Assembly: GCA_949130495.1 (NCBI GenBank)
Contig: OX422211.1
Location: forward strand, 539,092,872-539,156,871
Source: Sambucus nigra
Taxonomy: Eukaryota; Streptophyta; Magnoliopsida; Dipsacales; Adoxaceae
Length of the DNA stretch: 64,000 bases
Direction: 5' to 3'
Below, piece after piece: positions 44,773 through 56,217 of the stretch. Position 1 is the first letter of the stretch. Each line of letters opens with the position of its first letter. Below the pieces are notes generated by a model, which saw only the letters and a list, made by a program, of their open reading frames with translations, did no database searches and was not told the DNA's origin. Made by a program: the position numbers and the translations under genes.

Positions 44773-44842
44773 CTAATTCTTTAGCTAATTAACACTAGCC
44801 TTGCATTACACACCTTTAGTGTATGCATGTTGGATATCTAGC

Positions 44843-45040
44843 ATTCCCTACATTCCGAATTAAAAGTCTAATATTTTTGGGAGCATTGTCCCAAATTAAC
44901 CGTTCATTTTCCTATTTTGAAAGATATGAATGAACCAACTTTCACGATCGTAATCAAAGATTTGTCTTGATTATTGATTGAGTGTATTCTTAATTTATAT
45001 AAAAAAAGATAGAGACTATTAATTTAGGACGAATGGGGTA
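44843..45040. mobile_element. Worn Stowaway MITE
   Basis: ATTCCCTACATTCCGAATTA at the left and AGGACGAATGGGGTA at the right, about 200 bp, with the inner TTGATTATTGATTGAGTGTA also found in the 7836 copy. Confidence 0.65.
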
Positions 45041-45049
45041 TTTAATAAA

Positions 45050-45399
45050 GGTATTTCTATAGTTTAGTATTTTTTAAATAATTTTTGGACTCTAAAAGCA
45101 AAATAATTTTTTAAACACTTATGTCTCACAAACATCCATTTATTCAATATTATCTTATTTTTAAAGGTTTTAATTAGTAGTAGCACTACACTATCCCACC
45201 CACCCTCTCGACGACGGAGCTCCGGTAGTGGGGTGGAGGTAGGAGTGGGGGTAGGGTTGGGTGGGGAGAGGGGAGGTTTTGTAAATATTGATAAAGAGAA
45301 ATGGGTAAATGGATTGCGTGTCTTTTAATGTCTAAAAATTATTTAATTGTGGCTTAGTGTCTAAAAATTAATTATCAACGACTAAACTGTAGAAACCCC
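45050..45399. mobile_element. Mutator-like MITE (350 bp) with perfect 9-bp TSD
   Basis: GGTATTTCTATAGTTTAGT and, reverse-complemented, GGGGTTTCTACAGTTTAGT form the ends. TTTAATAAA flanks both sides (45041-45049, 45400-45408). The inverted similarity continues inward (AATTTTTGGACTCTAAAAG). Nine-bp duplication with long TIRs indicates MULE. Confidence 0.8.
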
Positions 45400-45492
45400 T
45401 TTAATAAATAAATCACACTAATGTATGTCCATCATAAATGAAAGTCAATGTGCTTAAATAAAATAATAAGAACAAATATGATAATTGTGAGT

Positions 45493-46148
45493 GTAACAAC
45501 CCTCATTTTCTCACGTAAAGGTTGGCCAGACACAGTACGCCGAAGATGGGGCTTGTAATAAACATTTATATAATAAAACACATTTGAATTAAAAGTTTTA
45601 AATTAAATAACAGGAATTAATAGTGAAACCAACATCCACGTCCGACAAAATAAAAACCAACATGAACAAAACTGTCTCGACTAATAAATCAAATGACTCT
45701 GGGCTTATGCCCTTATAATAATCCAAAATAAGTAAAGACGGGAATAAGTAGCAACATAATCTGGAATAAATAAATTGATTTTCGAGAAGCAACACGTGAC
45801 AGAAATTCTGATATTCATTCAATCCCGTTATCCATGTTTAAGCAAACCTAGGGGGAAAAATATTTGTAATTTTGGGTCAACGCGCTAAAGTGTGCAAGAA
45901 TTAACTTACTAAATTTAAAGTGTAAAAATACAATTAATTCAAAGTAACTAACCTCCATCATCACTCACTTGTGTCAAGTATCTCACCCCTCATTTAGTTG
46001 TGATATTTCACGTCTAATCGAACAAGTCCATAAATAATAAATACTAACCGTGCCAATATAATATAAGATGCATTAAGTAATAACCAACGTACTGAAACAT
46101 AATCATCTATCTTCATATTACCATTTTCCCAAAGTATCCCAGTCATAT
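45493..46148 (-). mobile_element. Possible Tekay-like LTR end, antisense fragment
   Basis: TGTAACAACCCTCATTTTC looks like a long-LTR terminus of the type at 2326, and GGGCTTATGCCC lies near 45701. No partner end is found. Confidence 0.3.
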
Positions 46149-48415
46149 TGTGGCCATCACGATCTCTCCCTTTCCCCGGCTGGGTGTGTGGGGGAGAAGG
46201 AGAGAGAAAAATGTCTCGTGCCCTCTTTCCTCTAAGAGCGCTTTGGTCATCGTCGGTATGGGGTGAATGTAAAGAGATGGAGTCTTCAGCCTATCTTGCA
46301 CAAAACAGGTAAAAAAATATGTCACCGCTTAGAGAGTACGATATCAAAGACAAATCGATACTTACGGAGCCAATAGTTCGAAGTTTCGGGGCTAAGTTAC
46401 GGAATGGGAAGGTGTTAGGCACCCACCTGCCCTTTCGATATCTCATGGACTTGTGTTACTATTTTTCTTAATTTCTCCGTGAAGTGTGTGCGCGTGTATA
46501 TATCAATGGAGATCGAAATCTTCCTACTCATATCATGGAAAAGATAAAGTGAGGTCATCCAAAGGAATGTTTCCAAAATAATATCTTGAAAATACGATGT
46601 ATACATTTATCGAGATATTGATAATTATGATGAAACGATAATATATATTGGATAAAAGTCCAATAAGGATCACAAATATAATATGAATTAAAATAATGTA
46701 TAGATGAAAAGGATGCAAATACAAAAGATGGAAAATTGAGGAATTGGAAAATTGGACTCGAGTATTGGAATTTAACCCGAAATGCCTACGCAGACTATAA
46801 AGGCATCAAAATCCACATAGTTCGTATGCGGCGTAAGGGTTGGGTTTGTTCCATATATTCGAATGAGAATTTATTATCTGGTGCATGTAGAAAATGTATT
46901 TTTAGTTTTGAGAAATTATGGTGGATAATCCGGTTGGAATTTATAGATGTAACCCTCTTTTTCTTTGTTTAGTTTTTTTTATAGAAAATAAAGTATGTGA
47001 AATATAACTAATAAAGGATGAGATTTTAATGTGTATGAACTAAAGTAAAAGCTAAATTAAGAATTTATGTAGCTAATGCAAAAATAAAGAATTTAAAGAG
47101 AGAGGGATTTTTGGATCTTATTTGGAGAATTGAGGTTTAATCTTGATCCTTGTTGAACTCCCTTAAATGTTGAGATGAATGTTGGATGAGAGAGAATGAG
47201 ATTTTTCTAAATTGGGTATGAAAATGATGGGAATGAAAGGTGGAAATGAATTTCACATAAGGAAACTTCGCTAATTGCAAGAGAATGTTGCTGAGATCAC
47301 TGATATTGATGGATCTGAGGTGTGCCTTAGGAGTGAGGTCATACCCTATATTTATAGGGTAAGGGAGTGCCACCCCAATCGGCATATCCTTAACCCTACC
47401 AATCGGCAAGTAACCCTAGACACACTGCCAATAGAAAGGGAAAATATACCTGTCAGTCGACAGTCTCGTTTAGATTTTTTCAAAAAAATGGTCGTAGAAC
47501 GCAATATATTGATCCAAATCGCGCACGGGGCATACCATTAGAAACGTAATTCAGAGAACTTTAAGAGTACTTTGGTCCACTCCTGGGTCTGGGAGTTGAC
47601 TTTGGGTCAGACGGGGATCGAAAACGCTCCTCGGTCCTTTAGACGGAAGATCGTTGGACGAAAATGTATTATTCGTCCAAACCGTAAGTCAGAATTACGC
47701 ACAGGGTGGACCTTTTCGAAAGGTTATGAGAGGTAATCCGACTTTACAAATAGATTTTCTTAGTTCGGAGAGTTGACTTTGGTCAAACGTGGCTCAGCAA
47801 GGCCCGATTACCTTTCAGAGTAAAATATGTCGTTCGTCCGAACCGTAAGGCTGATTCGTGCACGAAGTGGACCGTTGGAAAGGGTATTTATTTCCCTTCA
47901 AATATTCATTCAGTCTCATTCGAGATAAAGAGTTGACCTTGGTCAAACGGAGCTCAGAAGCGCGTGGTGGCCTCTGGATCAATTTTCAGGGGAAAACGGA
48001 TCGTTCGCCCTGATGGTTATGCTGTTTTGTGCATGAGATGGATTGTTGGAAAGGGATTTCAGTGACCTTAAAATATTTAAAGATCTTTCGCTCTAAAGAT
48101 GAAGTTGACTGGGATCAAGTTGGGTCCCGGGAGCACCCGGTGGCCTCCAGATCGATTTTTGATAGTAAAATGGTTCGTTCATTTGAACCGTTATGCCGAT
48201 TCGCACACGGGGCAGACCGTTCAAAAGGGAATTTAGATCCCTTCAAATAATTATTGAGATTTAACTCTGACCATAGAGTTGATCGGAGTGAAACAGGGTC
48301 CGAGAGCGCCCGACGGCCTTTAAATCGGTACTAGAAGTATGACATAGGGTTTGTAGTGACATGGGGAGGTGCTAGGGACCTAAGAAGAGACTTAGGGGGT
48401 CCTAGAATGTGGTGT
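46149..48415 (-). repeat. Probable Tat/Ogre-type LTR, minus strand (ends approximate)
   Basis: On the minus strand, CGAGGGGCTC (polypurine-like, about 48427-48418) leads into TATAGACACCACATTCTAGG, a Tat-like LTR start with TG changed to TA. A TATA box CCCTATAAATATAGGG lies at about 47342-47357. CTAACACCTTCCCATTCCGT near 46400-46420 is a word common in Tat LTRs. The left end TGTGGCCATC is a guess. The upstream part carries about 170-bp tandem repeats. Confidence 0.45.
47593..48340. repeat. Tandem repeat of about 160-177 bp, 4-5 copies
   Basis: GAGTTGAC-type anchors fall at 47593, 47770, 47930, 48102 and 48276. Each is followed by a TTTGGTCAAACG-like word, then GGCC-CG, then a CGTTCGTCC-GAACCGT word and GGACCGTTGGAAAGGG. 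Copies are diverged. Confidence 0.8.
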
Positions 48416-48439
48416 CTATAGAGCCCCTCGACGAGTTGT

Positions 48440-48814
48440 CTTGGAACAAGTGAAAGCCTTCGAATAGACACTACATGATGTTTTGGAAAAAGGTCGATTC
48501 TGAGGATCAAAAATAAAAAAAAGGATGAGGATAACTAATTCAGAGGGTCGAGGCTGATTCTGAGGACCTAAGGTAATGCTGGGGATGGATAATTTGGGCC
48601 AAGGTCGATTTTGAGGGCCTAGGGTAGGGAGCGATCAATTTTGAGGGTCGAAGCCAATTCTGAGGGCATTAGATGGGAGTGACCAATTTTGATGGTCGAA
48701 GACAATTCTGAGGGATTTTATGATGGGAGCGACCAATTCTGAGGGCCGAGGTCAATTCTGAGAATCTAAGTAGAAGGGACCAATTCTGCGGGTCGAAGCC
48801 AATTCTGAGGGCTT
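48440..48814. repeat. Minisatellite of about 47 bp, left half
   Basis: The core CCAATTCTGAGGGTCGAAGCCAATTCTGAGGGC repeats with spacer TTAAGTAGAGGCGA-like words. It is cut by the solo LTR at 48815 and resumes at 51708. Confidence 0.85.
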
Positions 48815-51707
48815 TGTAATACCCCGTATTTTTGTGATATTTATTTATGGGATTAATTGAATTAAATGTGTATTAATTGGAAATTAATCCGGATAAAAAT
48901 ACTAGCGAGATGCGAGTTAGTATTTGATATTAATGAGTATATATGGCTATATATGAATATTTAATTATGAAATTTGTCGTGAGATTGAAATACGGCAATT
49001 TGGAAATTTTGTTGAGACGCGTGTGACAGTCGCGTCAGGAATATAATTATTTTAATTATAAAAGTGAATTTTATTTTTATTAACCGTATGGTCGTTTTGA
49101 GTGCGGCAACGCGTCCGGAAAGGTCGAAATAGTCAGAAAACACTAGCCGGGAGTTTAGTTTGGGTCCCGGGGCATTTTTAGGCCATACCGGCAACGTATA
49201 AGGATAGTTTGGTAATTTTGGATTTTTGGGAATTAAAACCAACGAAAATTAGGAAATAATTATCTGATTTAGTAATTACCCACTAAACCCACTAATAACT
49301 TAATGGGCTACGGGGGTTATTAGGATTAGTCCCAAAAGTTCCTAAGGCAAAAACCCTAGCCACCATTGTCACTTTGGAGAAGAAAGGCTTGGAGAGAGAG
49401 AGAGAACACTTCATCAATTCGACATCAAAATCAGAGATATTCATAAGGCAAGTGGTTTAATTTCGTTTATTACAAAGAATGTTTCTTCCATGCGTAGGAA
49501 ATTGATAAAACTGTATTGTTTTGGGAGATTGATGAAAGCCCATTAAATTGGAATTAGAAACTTGTACTTTGATGAGGAATTGCATGTAGAATTGTATGTA
49601 GGTGATTAATCTGATGATAATATATTTTGGATGAAACAAAAACGAATTTAATTAGACTCATTGGGGATTTAAGAATTTCTAGGGTTCATGTTCTTGAAAT
49701 TGGGGAAAAATGTATAGATTTGATATTTGGATGATGTTTAGGATGAATTAATCCCACAAAATACGTTAGCATATGACCTAAGTATGTTTAGGAATGATTA
49801 GAACCCATGAACGATTGTTGGATTGAGGTTTAGATGAGATTAGAGGTGAAGAAATGATGGAAAAACGAGTTAAGGAAAATCTGGGCTCGAATCTGGCCAC
49901 TCGTTAGAAGACCTGCCCAGGTCGTTCGAACGAGCTTCTAACGAGTTGACAGTTTGACTTCTAACGAGAGGGATGTTCATTCGATGACTTTCGTTCGAAC
50001 GAGATCTCGTTAGAAGGCCCAGTTCGTTCGAACGAACTCTCGTTCGAACAGCCTCGTTCGAACGAGACTTCTAACGAGCTGACAGTTTAGGCTTTTTAGC
50101 CTGTTTTGATCCCGAGTGTCCCAATACCTTGTTTATATGTAGAGATAACAATTCCTTGTGGATTAATTGATATATTTGGGATATTTGGGATATAATGAGG
50201 AGTAAAACCTAGAAGTGTAGTTTGAACCTAAGGGGAATTATGAATTAGGATGTGAGTGTCTATTACGATGCGAGAACTATTGACGGCCTAAATAATTATA
50301 TTAACCGGGAACATATAAATTGTGTAGCTTTATATGTCGGTACGAGAATGAGAAGTGTACCACCAATATATTATGGTGATTACTAAGATGTGTGCATACT
50401 TAGTATAGGTATTACTTTTATGTGTATGACATACCTACCATACTTGCTATCACGGGAGGTTTACGTTCGCTTAGGGCCCTCTAATCCTTGTGTTCCCCGG
50501 ATTTAGACTGGTACCTCGATGAACATAGGCCAGAGAAGAACTTATTGGGATATTAATTAGTCTGCTGATCGTGGGAGCGTAGGTATGTACGTGACCCATG
50601 TGATGTGACTGTGTTCGCCTCCATTGATTGTGATTGTTGTTATCTGAGAACGATTCCTGAGAGATTCGGAATGCCTGATCCTTATGTACGTGATGTACCG
50701 GGATGGATAGCAGAGTATGTGTGCACCGCAGCTTAGTCTCGGGGTGCTTGTATTGTATATTTATGACGTGAATGATATACACTTAATTAATGGGAACTTT
50801 CATGTTGGTATTGTGTGTATAAATATGGAAACGTTTTGAGAAAACATAACGGGTTAACCGATAGTGAATTGTATTACTAATTGAGAATCTGAGTTTAAGT
50901 AAAGCCCTCTATTTAATTGATAACGCTAGAATGTAATATGGGAATCGAGTAGTAAGGGGTAGAACTTATTACGGTCTGGTTAGATATGTATGTTATTTAG
51001 ATGGGTACGGTACGTTAGGAGTGCACATGTAGTCGAGAGGTGAGAATTCCATGTGAGTGCACGTCCTAACATGTATTTTGCATCTAATGTTTTAATGTTA
51101 TTAAAACACTTGTTGTTTTTAAATTGATTTCCACTTTCGGGCTCTGACCCATTTGCTTTCAAATCTATTTTTGTAAAAACCATTTTAGGTGCCCAGCCAC
51201 AAGGACACCATGCTTAGGATCCTCATTCAGGTGACGAGCTGTAGATGTTTGTGGAAGTTACAGGACTTTGCTTGTAGACGCTTCATCTATCTTGACTCTA
51301 TATTCAGCATTTATCAGTCGTAGGGCATGTCGCCCATTTCTTTTAGAGACTTTTCATTTATTTCAGTTATTCAGACTTCGGGCATGTAATTAATTCAGGA
51401 TTCAGACTTGTCATATTATTTTTCAGTTGTGAGATTGTGGTGAGGAGTTTCCTCCGGACTTATTATTATTTGTTAGTTATTTCATTACTTCGTTATGGTG
51501 AATGGATTTTGTTGTTCTTCCATTATTCTTCTATTGCATGTTAATCAGACTTAATGTAAAATTTGGCAACTTACTTTTTAAATACTAGGTGGTTAGTAAT
51601 CTTTAAAATGTTTTCGACAGTGATGCTATTAACTGAACCAACTTGACATTTTGTATTGATTTAATAAAGGAGTAGCTACCCGGTATTTAATTAGTCGGGG
51701 TGTCACA
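48815..51707. mobile_element. Solo LTR (2893 bp, Tekay/Del-like) in the minisatellite
   Basis: TGTAATACCCCG at the left and CGGGGTGTCACA at the right, with a perfect 5-bp duplication GGCTT (48810-48814, 51708-51712). No internal coding region. It has the same size class and TGTAA...TCACA ends as the solo LTR at 2326 and a similar leader (AAACCCTAGCC, GGCAAGTGG). It holds the CGTTCGAACG palindrome cluster at 49944-50070. Confidence 0.9.
49900..50085. repeat. TCGTTCGAACGA palindrome cluster in solo LTR
   Basis: Five CGTTCGAAC-centred copies alternate with CTTCTAACGAG/CTCGTTAGAAG words in under 190 bp, so the array is made of palindromes and of an inverted pair of half-sites. Confidence 0.9.
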
Positions 51708-52070
51708 GGCTTAAGTAGAGATGATCAATTATGTGGGTCAAAGCCAATTCTGAAGGCTTGAGTAGAGGTGACCAATTATAAGGCTCGAAGCCAATTTTAA
51801 GGGCTTAAGTAAAGGCGACTAATTCTGAGGACCGAAGCTAATTCTGAGGGTTTAAGTAGAGGTGACCAATTTCAAGGGTCGAAGTTAATTCTAAGGGCTT
51901 AAGTAGAGGCAACCAATTTGGCGAGCGGAGGTCAATTCTGAGGACCTTAAGTAGGAGCGACCAATTCTGAAGGTCGAAGCCAATTCTGAGGGCTTAAGTA
52001 GAGGCGATCAATTCTGAGGGTCAAAGATAATTTTGAGGGCTTAAGTAGAGTATAATTTTACTAGGAAAAA
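51708..52070. repeat. Minisatellite of about 47 bp, right half
   Basis: GGCTTAAGTAGAGGCGACCA, AATTCTGAGGGTCGAAGCC and AATTCTGAGGGC units, about eight copies, continuing the array at 48440. Confidence 0.88.
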
Positions 52071-52469
52071 GATATTAATCTGAGGATTAGATATAGCCTT
52101 ACTAGGGAGGTTTTTTTATTTCTATTGTGCCCCTCGAAGATGTTGATGGGGAGATACCCAGTTGAATTTGAGAATTCTGCTGGAGAAATAATTCTAGGAG
52201 AAAATGTGGTGTCAATTCAGTTAGGGATTTGATAGGCTTGAAAAAATATTTTTTTTTCATGGTGAAAAAAGTTCTAAAATCCATTTGGTAATTTTAGGAA
52301 TTTTTTGCGAAAATTTTGGGATTTTCTGGCATTTTCTGGGATTTGTTATAGAAAATTTCAGGGAGGTGCCGACCGGAGGGTATAAGGGGTTCCAAACAGC
52401 AGTGGCATGATATTTTGGACGATCTCAAGCAGGTGAAGGGACAATGTCGATCGGTATATGGTCGGGGAC

Positions 52470-52510
52470 TACCGATCGACATGCCTCTTAGCCTCCTATA
52501 AAAAGGGGCG
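52470..52510 (+). promoter_or_regulatory. TATA-type promoter before the antisense PMD-like ORF
   Basis: CTATAAAAAGGGG at 52496-52508, about 25 bp after ACCGATCGACATGCCTCTTA. A related pair (CCAATCGGCATACCCCTTA at 60711, TATAAAAAGGGG at 60864) precedes the second plus-strand ORF. Position and sequence only; no transcript data. Confidence 0.45.
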
Positions 52511-52619
52511 AGATTCCTTCATTTTTCATAGCTTTCAGATCTTCTATCTTTCGCCTTTCTTTTCTGCGAACTATCCTAGAATTCTTCTCTCTTCCAAGAC
52601 TATGAAACGACATATTTTT

Positions 52620-54825
52620 CAAGTAGTGCGATCAACATGGCATGGTTGAGTGTTGATGACTCGGCGCATTTGGAGTGACGGGCCAGGGTGCCCCCTAGAG
52701 CTGGGTAATGAGAATGTCTTTGACTCATTTGAGCCAGTTGCTGATAAGCGGACTCTTTTGCGTGAGCCTGCGCACCATCAATCCTCTAGGGTGGTGAACC
52801 CTAGTGGTTATGTACGTGTTAAGGACCTTTGGTATTTCTTTTTTCCTTTGTGTATTTCCTTATTTTATTTTTTAATTTTGATAAAAGGTTTTCTTTTTTA
52901 CTTTGGCAGACTGATATATCTACGTTGAGCCTGCTTTCCTAGGGGACGACGGAGTTCAAGGACGTCTGAGAGCACCTTCCTCCGGTGGTGCACTGGGTGG
53001 TTTCATAAGCTGATTTGGGCAGTTTAGTATCTGTATTGGATGAGATGCCTCGTGCGATGGTTGTCTTCTGCGCTTTGGGAGAGAGGTGGTGGGATACCAC
53101 CCATACCATGCATTTTGGCTTTGGGGAGATGATGGTGACTCCCATCGATGTACAGTAGTTGCTAGGGATAAACTGTGAGGGGGTGCAGATAGAGGTGGAT
53201 CGAACTTTGTGGGTGACGCCGACCGTGGTGGAGGCGACATTGGGTGATATTTGGAGGATAGTCTCAGGGGACTTCATTCGTCTCTCTCTTCTGAAGGAGG
53301 TTTTATTGATTCGGCAGTTCGATGAGACTAACGGGCTGCAGGTGCGGCAGATGGCCCGTTTATTTATCCTTTTGCCATTGGGAGGGTCTTTTTGGTGGAG
53401 ACGGTGTCCACTTGTGGCTTTTGCCATATTTGAGGGTATTTTCGAATATCCCTCTCTTTGACTTGGGGAGACTGACTTTGGCGACCCTTTATTCATCTTT
53501 GGATGAATTTAGTTGGTTCTGCTAGTAAACCTTTATTGGAGCCATGTATCTTATGGAGGTATTCTTTTTTTTAATGTATTTTTCTTTTATGCATTTCCCT
53601 TTATGCATTTTTCTTTAATGCATTTCCCTTTATGAATTTTCCTTTATGTATTTTTTTTTTAATTGCTTGATTTCTTTCTTCTGATTAATAACCCTTGTCC
53701 TTTGTAGACGTGGATATATGAGGTGATTGGGCTCAACGCCCATTTGATAGGTTTGAAGGATGAGTTGGTGGGGGCATTCTGTCATATGTACTGGTGGCGA
53801 AAATCCAATCGGCAATCGAGGCAGTCTCTTTCTTTGGTGGTGGTACGTCAGTTCTTGAATAGCCTAACGAGTGATCGGGTAAATTTTTCTTTCCTCTTCA
53901 GACCATTTTTATTCAATGACCATTTTAAGATATTGATTTTTCGCTGGAGATCTTGCAGGTTTATCCCTGGGGGACGTCCATCCGGCACACGGGGTGACCG
54001 GGAGGAATGCACAGTTGCGTCTATTATTGGTGCACGAATTTGGCTACTCTTGGTATTTGGGAGAGAGAATAGTCTGATAAGTAGTGGAGGACGAGGTGAT
54101 GGTGCTACCCGCGAAGCCCCCGAGGTACATGAGGCAGGAGCGAGAGATGACGGTGGAGGCGATGGTTGGTGAGCCCTATTCGTCGTATTCCGATACAGTG
54201 GCCACTTATGATTATCTGGATTTTGTGTTGAGATAGTTGATGCCACCCATCATATATAACGTTATGCCTCTTCTTCCTGCAGTCTCTGGTAGGGACATGA
54301 GTCGGCCTATGGGGTCTACCCACATTGTGGGTGGTGTGTCAACATCAGCAGGTGCAGCGACATCAGGGGTTCCGTTTCTGGGGTTGGCTCCTCCTTCCAA
54401 TAAAATCAGCAGACTTGATGGAGGATCGGTACATATTCTCCCAATGCGATGGACCTAGAGGTGTTGGGGCTGACAGTGGATGTCCTTCAGCCGGAGGTAT
54501 AGCCTTTCATTTATTTGACTTATGTCTTTTTAATTTCTTCTTTGCCTCAGACTGACTGATTTGATCTTTTTTGTTTTTTCTGTAGTATGTCTGGGTGTCG
54601 ACTACTTGGCTGAAAGACATCTAGGATTGGATGGCTTTCGCAACAGCTCATATCTGGGATTTGATATCCCGATTCCTTCTTGTTTGGTGATATCTACTTC
54701 GTCTCGGGAGGGGTTTGGATCAGGTAGCGGAGGCTCTTCATCTTGTCATAGGGAGAACTGCGTATGCTGTAAGGATGGGGGTCTTAGAGAGAGAGAGAAA
54801 GAGAAGGTGTGTGTGTGTGTGTGTA

Positions 54826-54868
<43 letters not shown>

Positions 54869-54960
54869 ATGTTTTTGGTCGGTTCGGGCTAAGACCCGTT
54901 GTTTTTGTGTTTTCTTCTACAAGACAAATATAATGAAGCAATATATATATGAAATGGAAT
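52620..54960 (+). pseudogene. Plant mobile domain (PMD) pseudogene, intron-containing
   Basis: Blocks in order: LDEMPRAMVVFCALGERWWD, TMHFGFGEMMVTPIDVQ, a stop (TAG near 53158), LLGINCEGVQIEVDRTLW, GDFIRLSLLKEVLL, RQMARLFILLPLGGSFW, then GRLTLATLYSSLDEF. After an intron-like gap (53557-53707, GTATTC to TTGTAG) comes TWIYEVIGLNAHLIGL. FGFGEM, LLG and ARLFILLPLGG match the PMD-C domain of MAIN/MAIL proteins and of plant transposon relatives. Further GT-AG candidates are 52831-52910 and 54498-54584. Stops and frameshifts make it dead. It is antisense to the surrounding Tat-type element; it could also be an old host-gene copy. Confidence 0.6.
54807..54868. repeat. (GT)n(GA)n microsatellite
   Basis: Compound dinucleotide run; frames across it in several phases are artefacts. 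Confidence 0.95.
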
Positions 54961-54967
54961 GGGATTT

Positions 54968-56217
54968 CGTAAAGAGTGGCCCTACACAAGTGTGTATCAA
55001 ATCAAACCAATTTTCACCAAAAAAATATTCAACTTTTAATGTGCACTAAACCAAGTTGTGAAAAAACAATTTTTACTTTAAACCAATTTTATCTTGATTA
55101 ATACTAAACATGCATATAGTGATTAAAGCAAGTAAAGTTAAGTAAAGTAAAGAATACTCACAACGCAGGATGTATGAGGAAAAACCCAAGACGAAAAAAA
55201 ACCTCGGACGACCCAAGCCAAACAATCACTATGAATGTGGAATTACAACGAACAGACAAAAGACTCACTCAACGACTCGATCCCCACAGGTCTTGACGCT
55301 CTTCTGATCTTCAACCACTCCTCTCACAGTGCGCACACAGAAAGTCCTTCTTCCACAATACCTGTCCACAACACATGCGCCCACGTATGTCTCGGTGTCC
55401 ATCGAATGGCTTTGATACATCTACGATGTCGAACAATAAGTCCTTCTCTTTTATTCACCGAAAAACCCAGATGTTCAAGTATAGAACAAACCTTCTTAGT
55501 GCAGCAAGATCACATAAACATATAGTAATGATAACTCGAATCTTTGCAAACTCTAAGGATGTGTTTAAGCTTTGAAACCTTAGAAAAACATGTGTAAAAT
55601 TCGTACTATATTGAAAACTATTTTCCAAATTGCACCTCATAAAAATTCTGACGAAACCATGCTTTAAATAGGAAAAATTAACCGCCTCGAAAACTATATC
55701 GCTCGAACGAGATTGACTAGTCATTCGCGCGATATGGCCATCTCGCTCAAACGATCCAAGCTATCATTCGAACGATGCGCGTGTCAGTTTGACTTTTTCT
55801 TTAAAACATTTCTTCAAAAGAGATCCAATTAAGTCAAACTCTTTTTCGATCTTATCAGAATAAAACGTAGAGTAAAACATTTAAAACGCTCTTAAAACAT
55901 TTTAAAATATTTTTCTTATAAAATTACATCCTTATCTTTTATAAAATAATTCCAAATCTCATTAACGGTATACACTCATACCTGTGTGATCTCAGAATGC
56001 AATAAACTTAAAGACGGATAAAAATGCACCAATTAAACTTCGACATGATTAATTCTTTGAAGTTTTGTTGCATTGTCTTCAATTTCTTCAAGACGTCATA
56101 AACCGAGTGGGATCGTGACAAAATAAAATCTCCCTATGACACATTACAAACACACTTTTGTTCACGAAATTAAGTCAAAATAATACAGGGACTCAATTGG
56201 AAATTTATGTCCTTACA
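54968..56217 (-). repeat. TR-GAG 2 3' LTR
   Basis: 1250 bp. TATTTAAA at 55663-55671 is the likely TATA box. GCTCGAACGA/CATTCGAACGATG palindrome words lie just upstream of it on the minus strand (55690-55780). Confidence 0.88.

Larger units (their letters stand above)
40299..44773 (-). mobile_element. PIF/Harbinger element (4475 bp) with both genes, decayed
   Basis: Termini GGTTTCGTTTG and CAAATGAATCC are inverted with TAA on each side (40296-40298, 44774-44776), the standard PIF/Harbinger signature. Minus-strand genes inside encode a DDE transposase and a Myb/SANT-like partner. A (TA)n tract of about 88 bp is at 41357-41444. Stops in the transposase mean it cannot move by itself. Confidence 0.87.

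Noticed and set aside
48440..52070. CRISPR-like evenly spaced repeats
   Set aside because: Units are contiguous and diverged without unique spacers, no cas genes, and the genome is plant nuclear; it is a minisatellite.
52939..53496. 185-codon minus-strand frame
   Set aside because: Shadow of the plus-strand PMD pseudogene; no recognisable motif, Ser/Pro-rich composition typical of antisense frames.
54561..55049. 162-codon frame with Cys-Val and Arg-Glu runs
   Set aside because: Mostly translated (GT)n(GA)n plus the LTR start; only its first part overlaps the PMD-like remnant.
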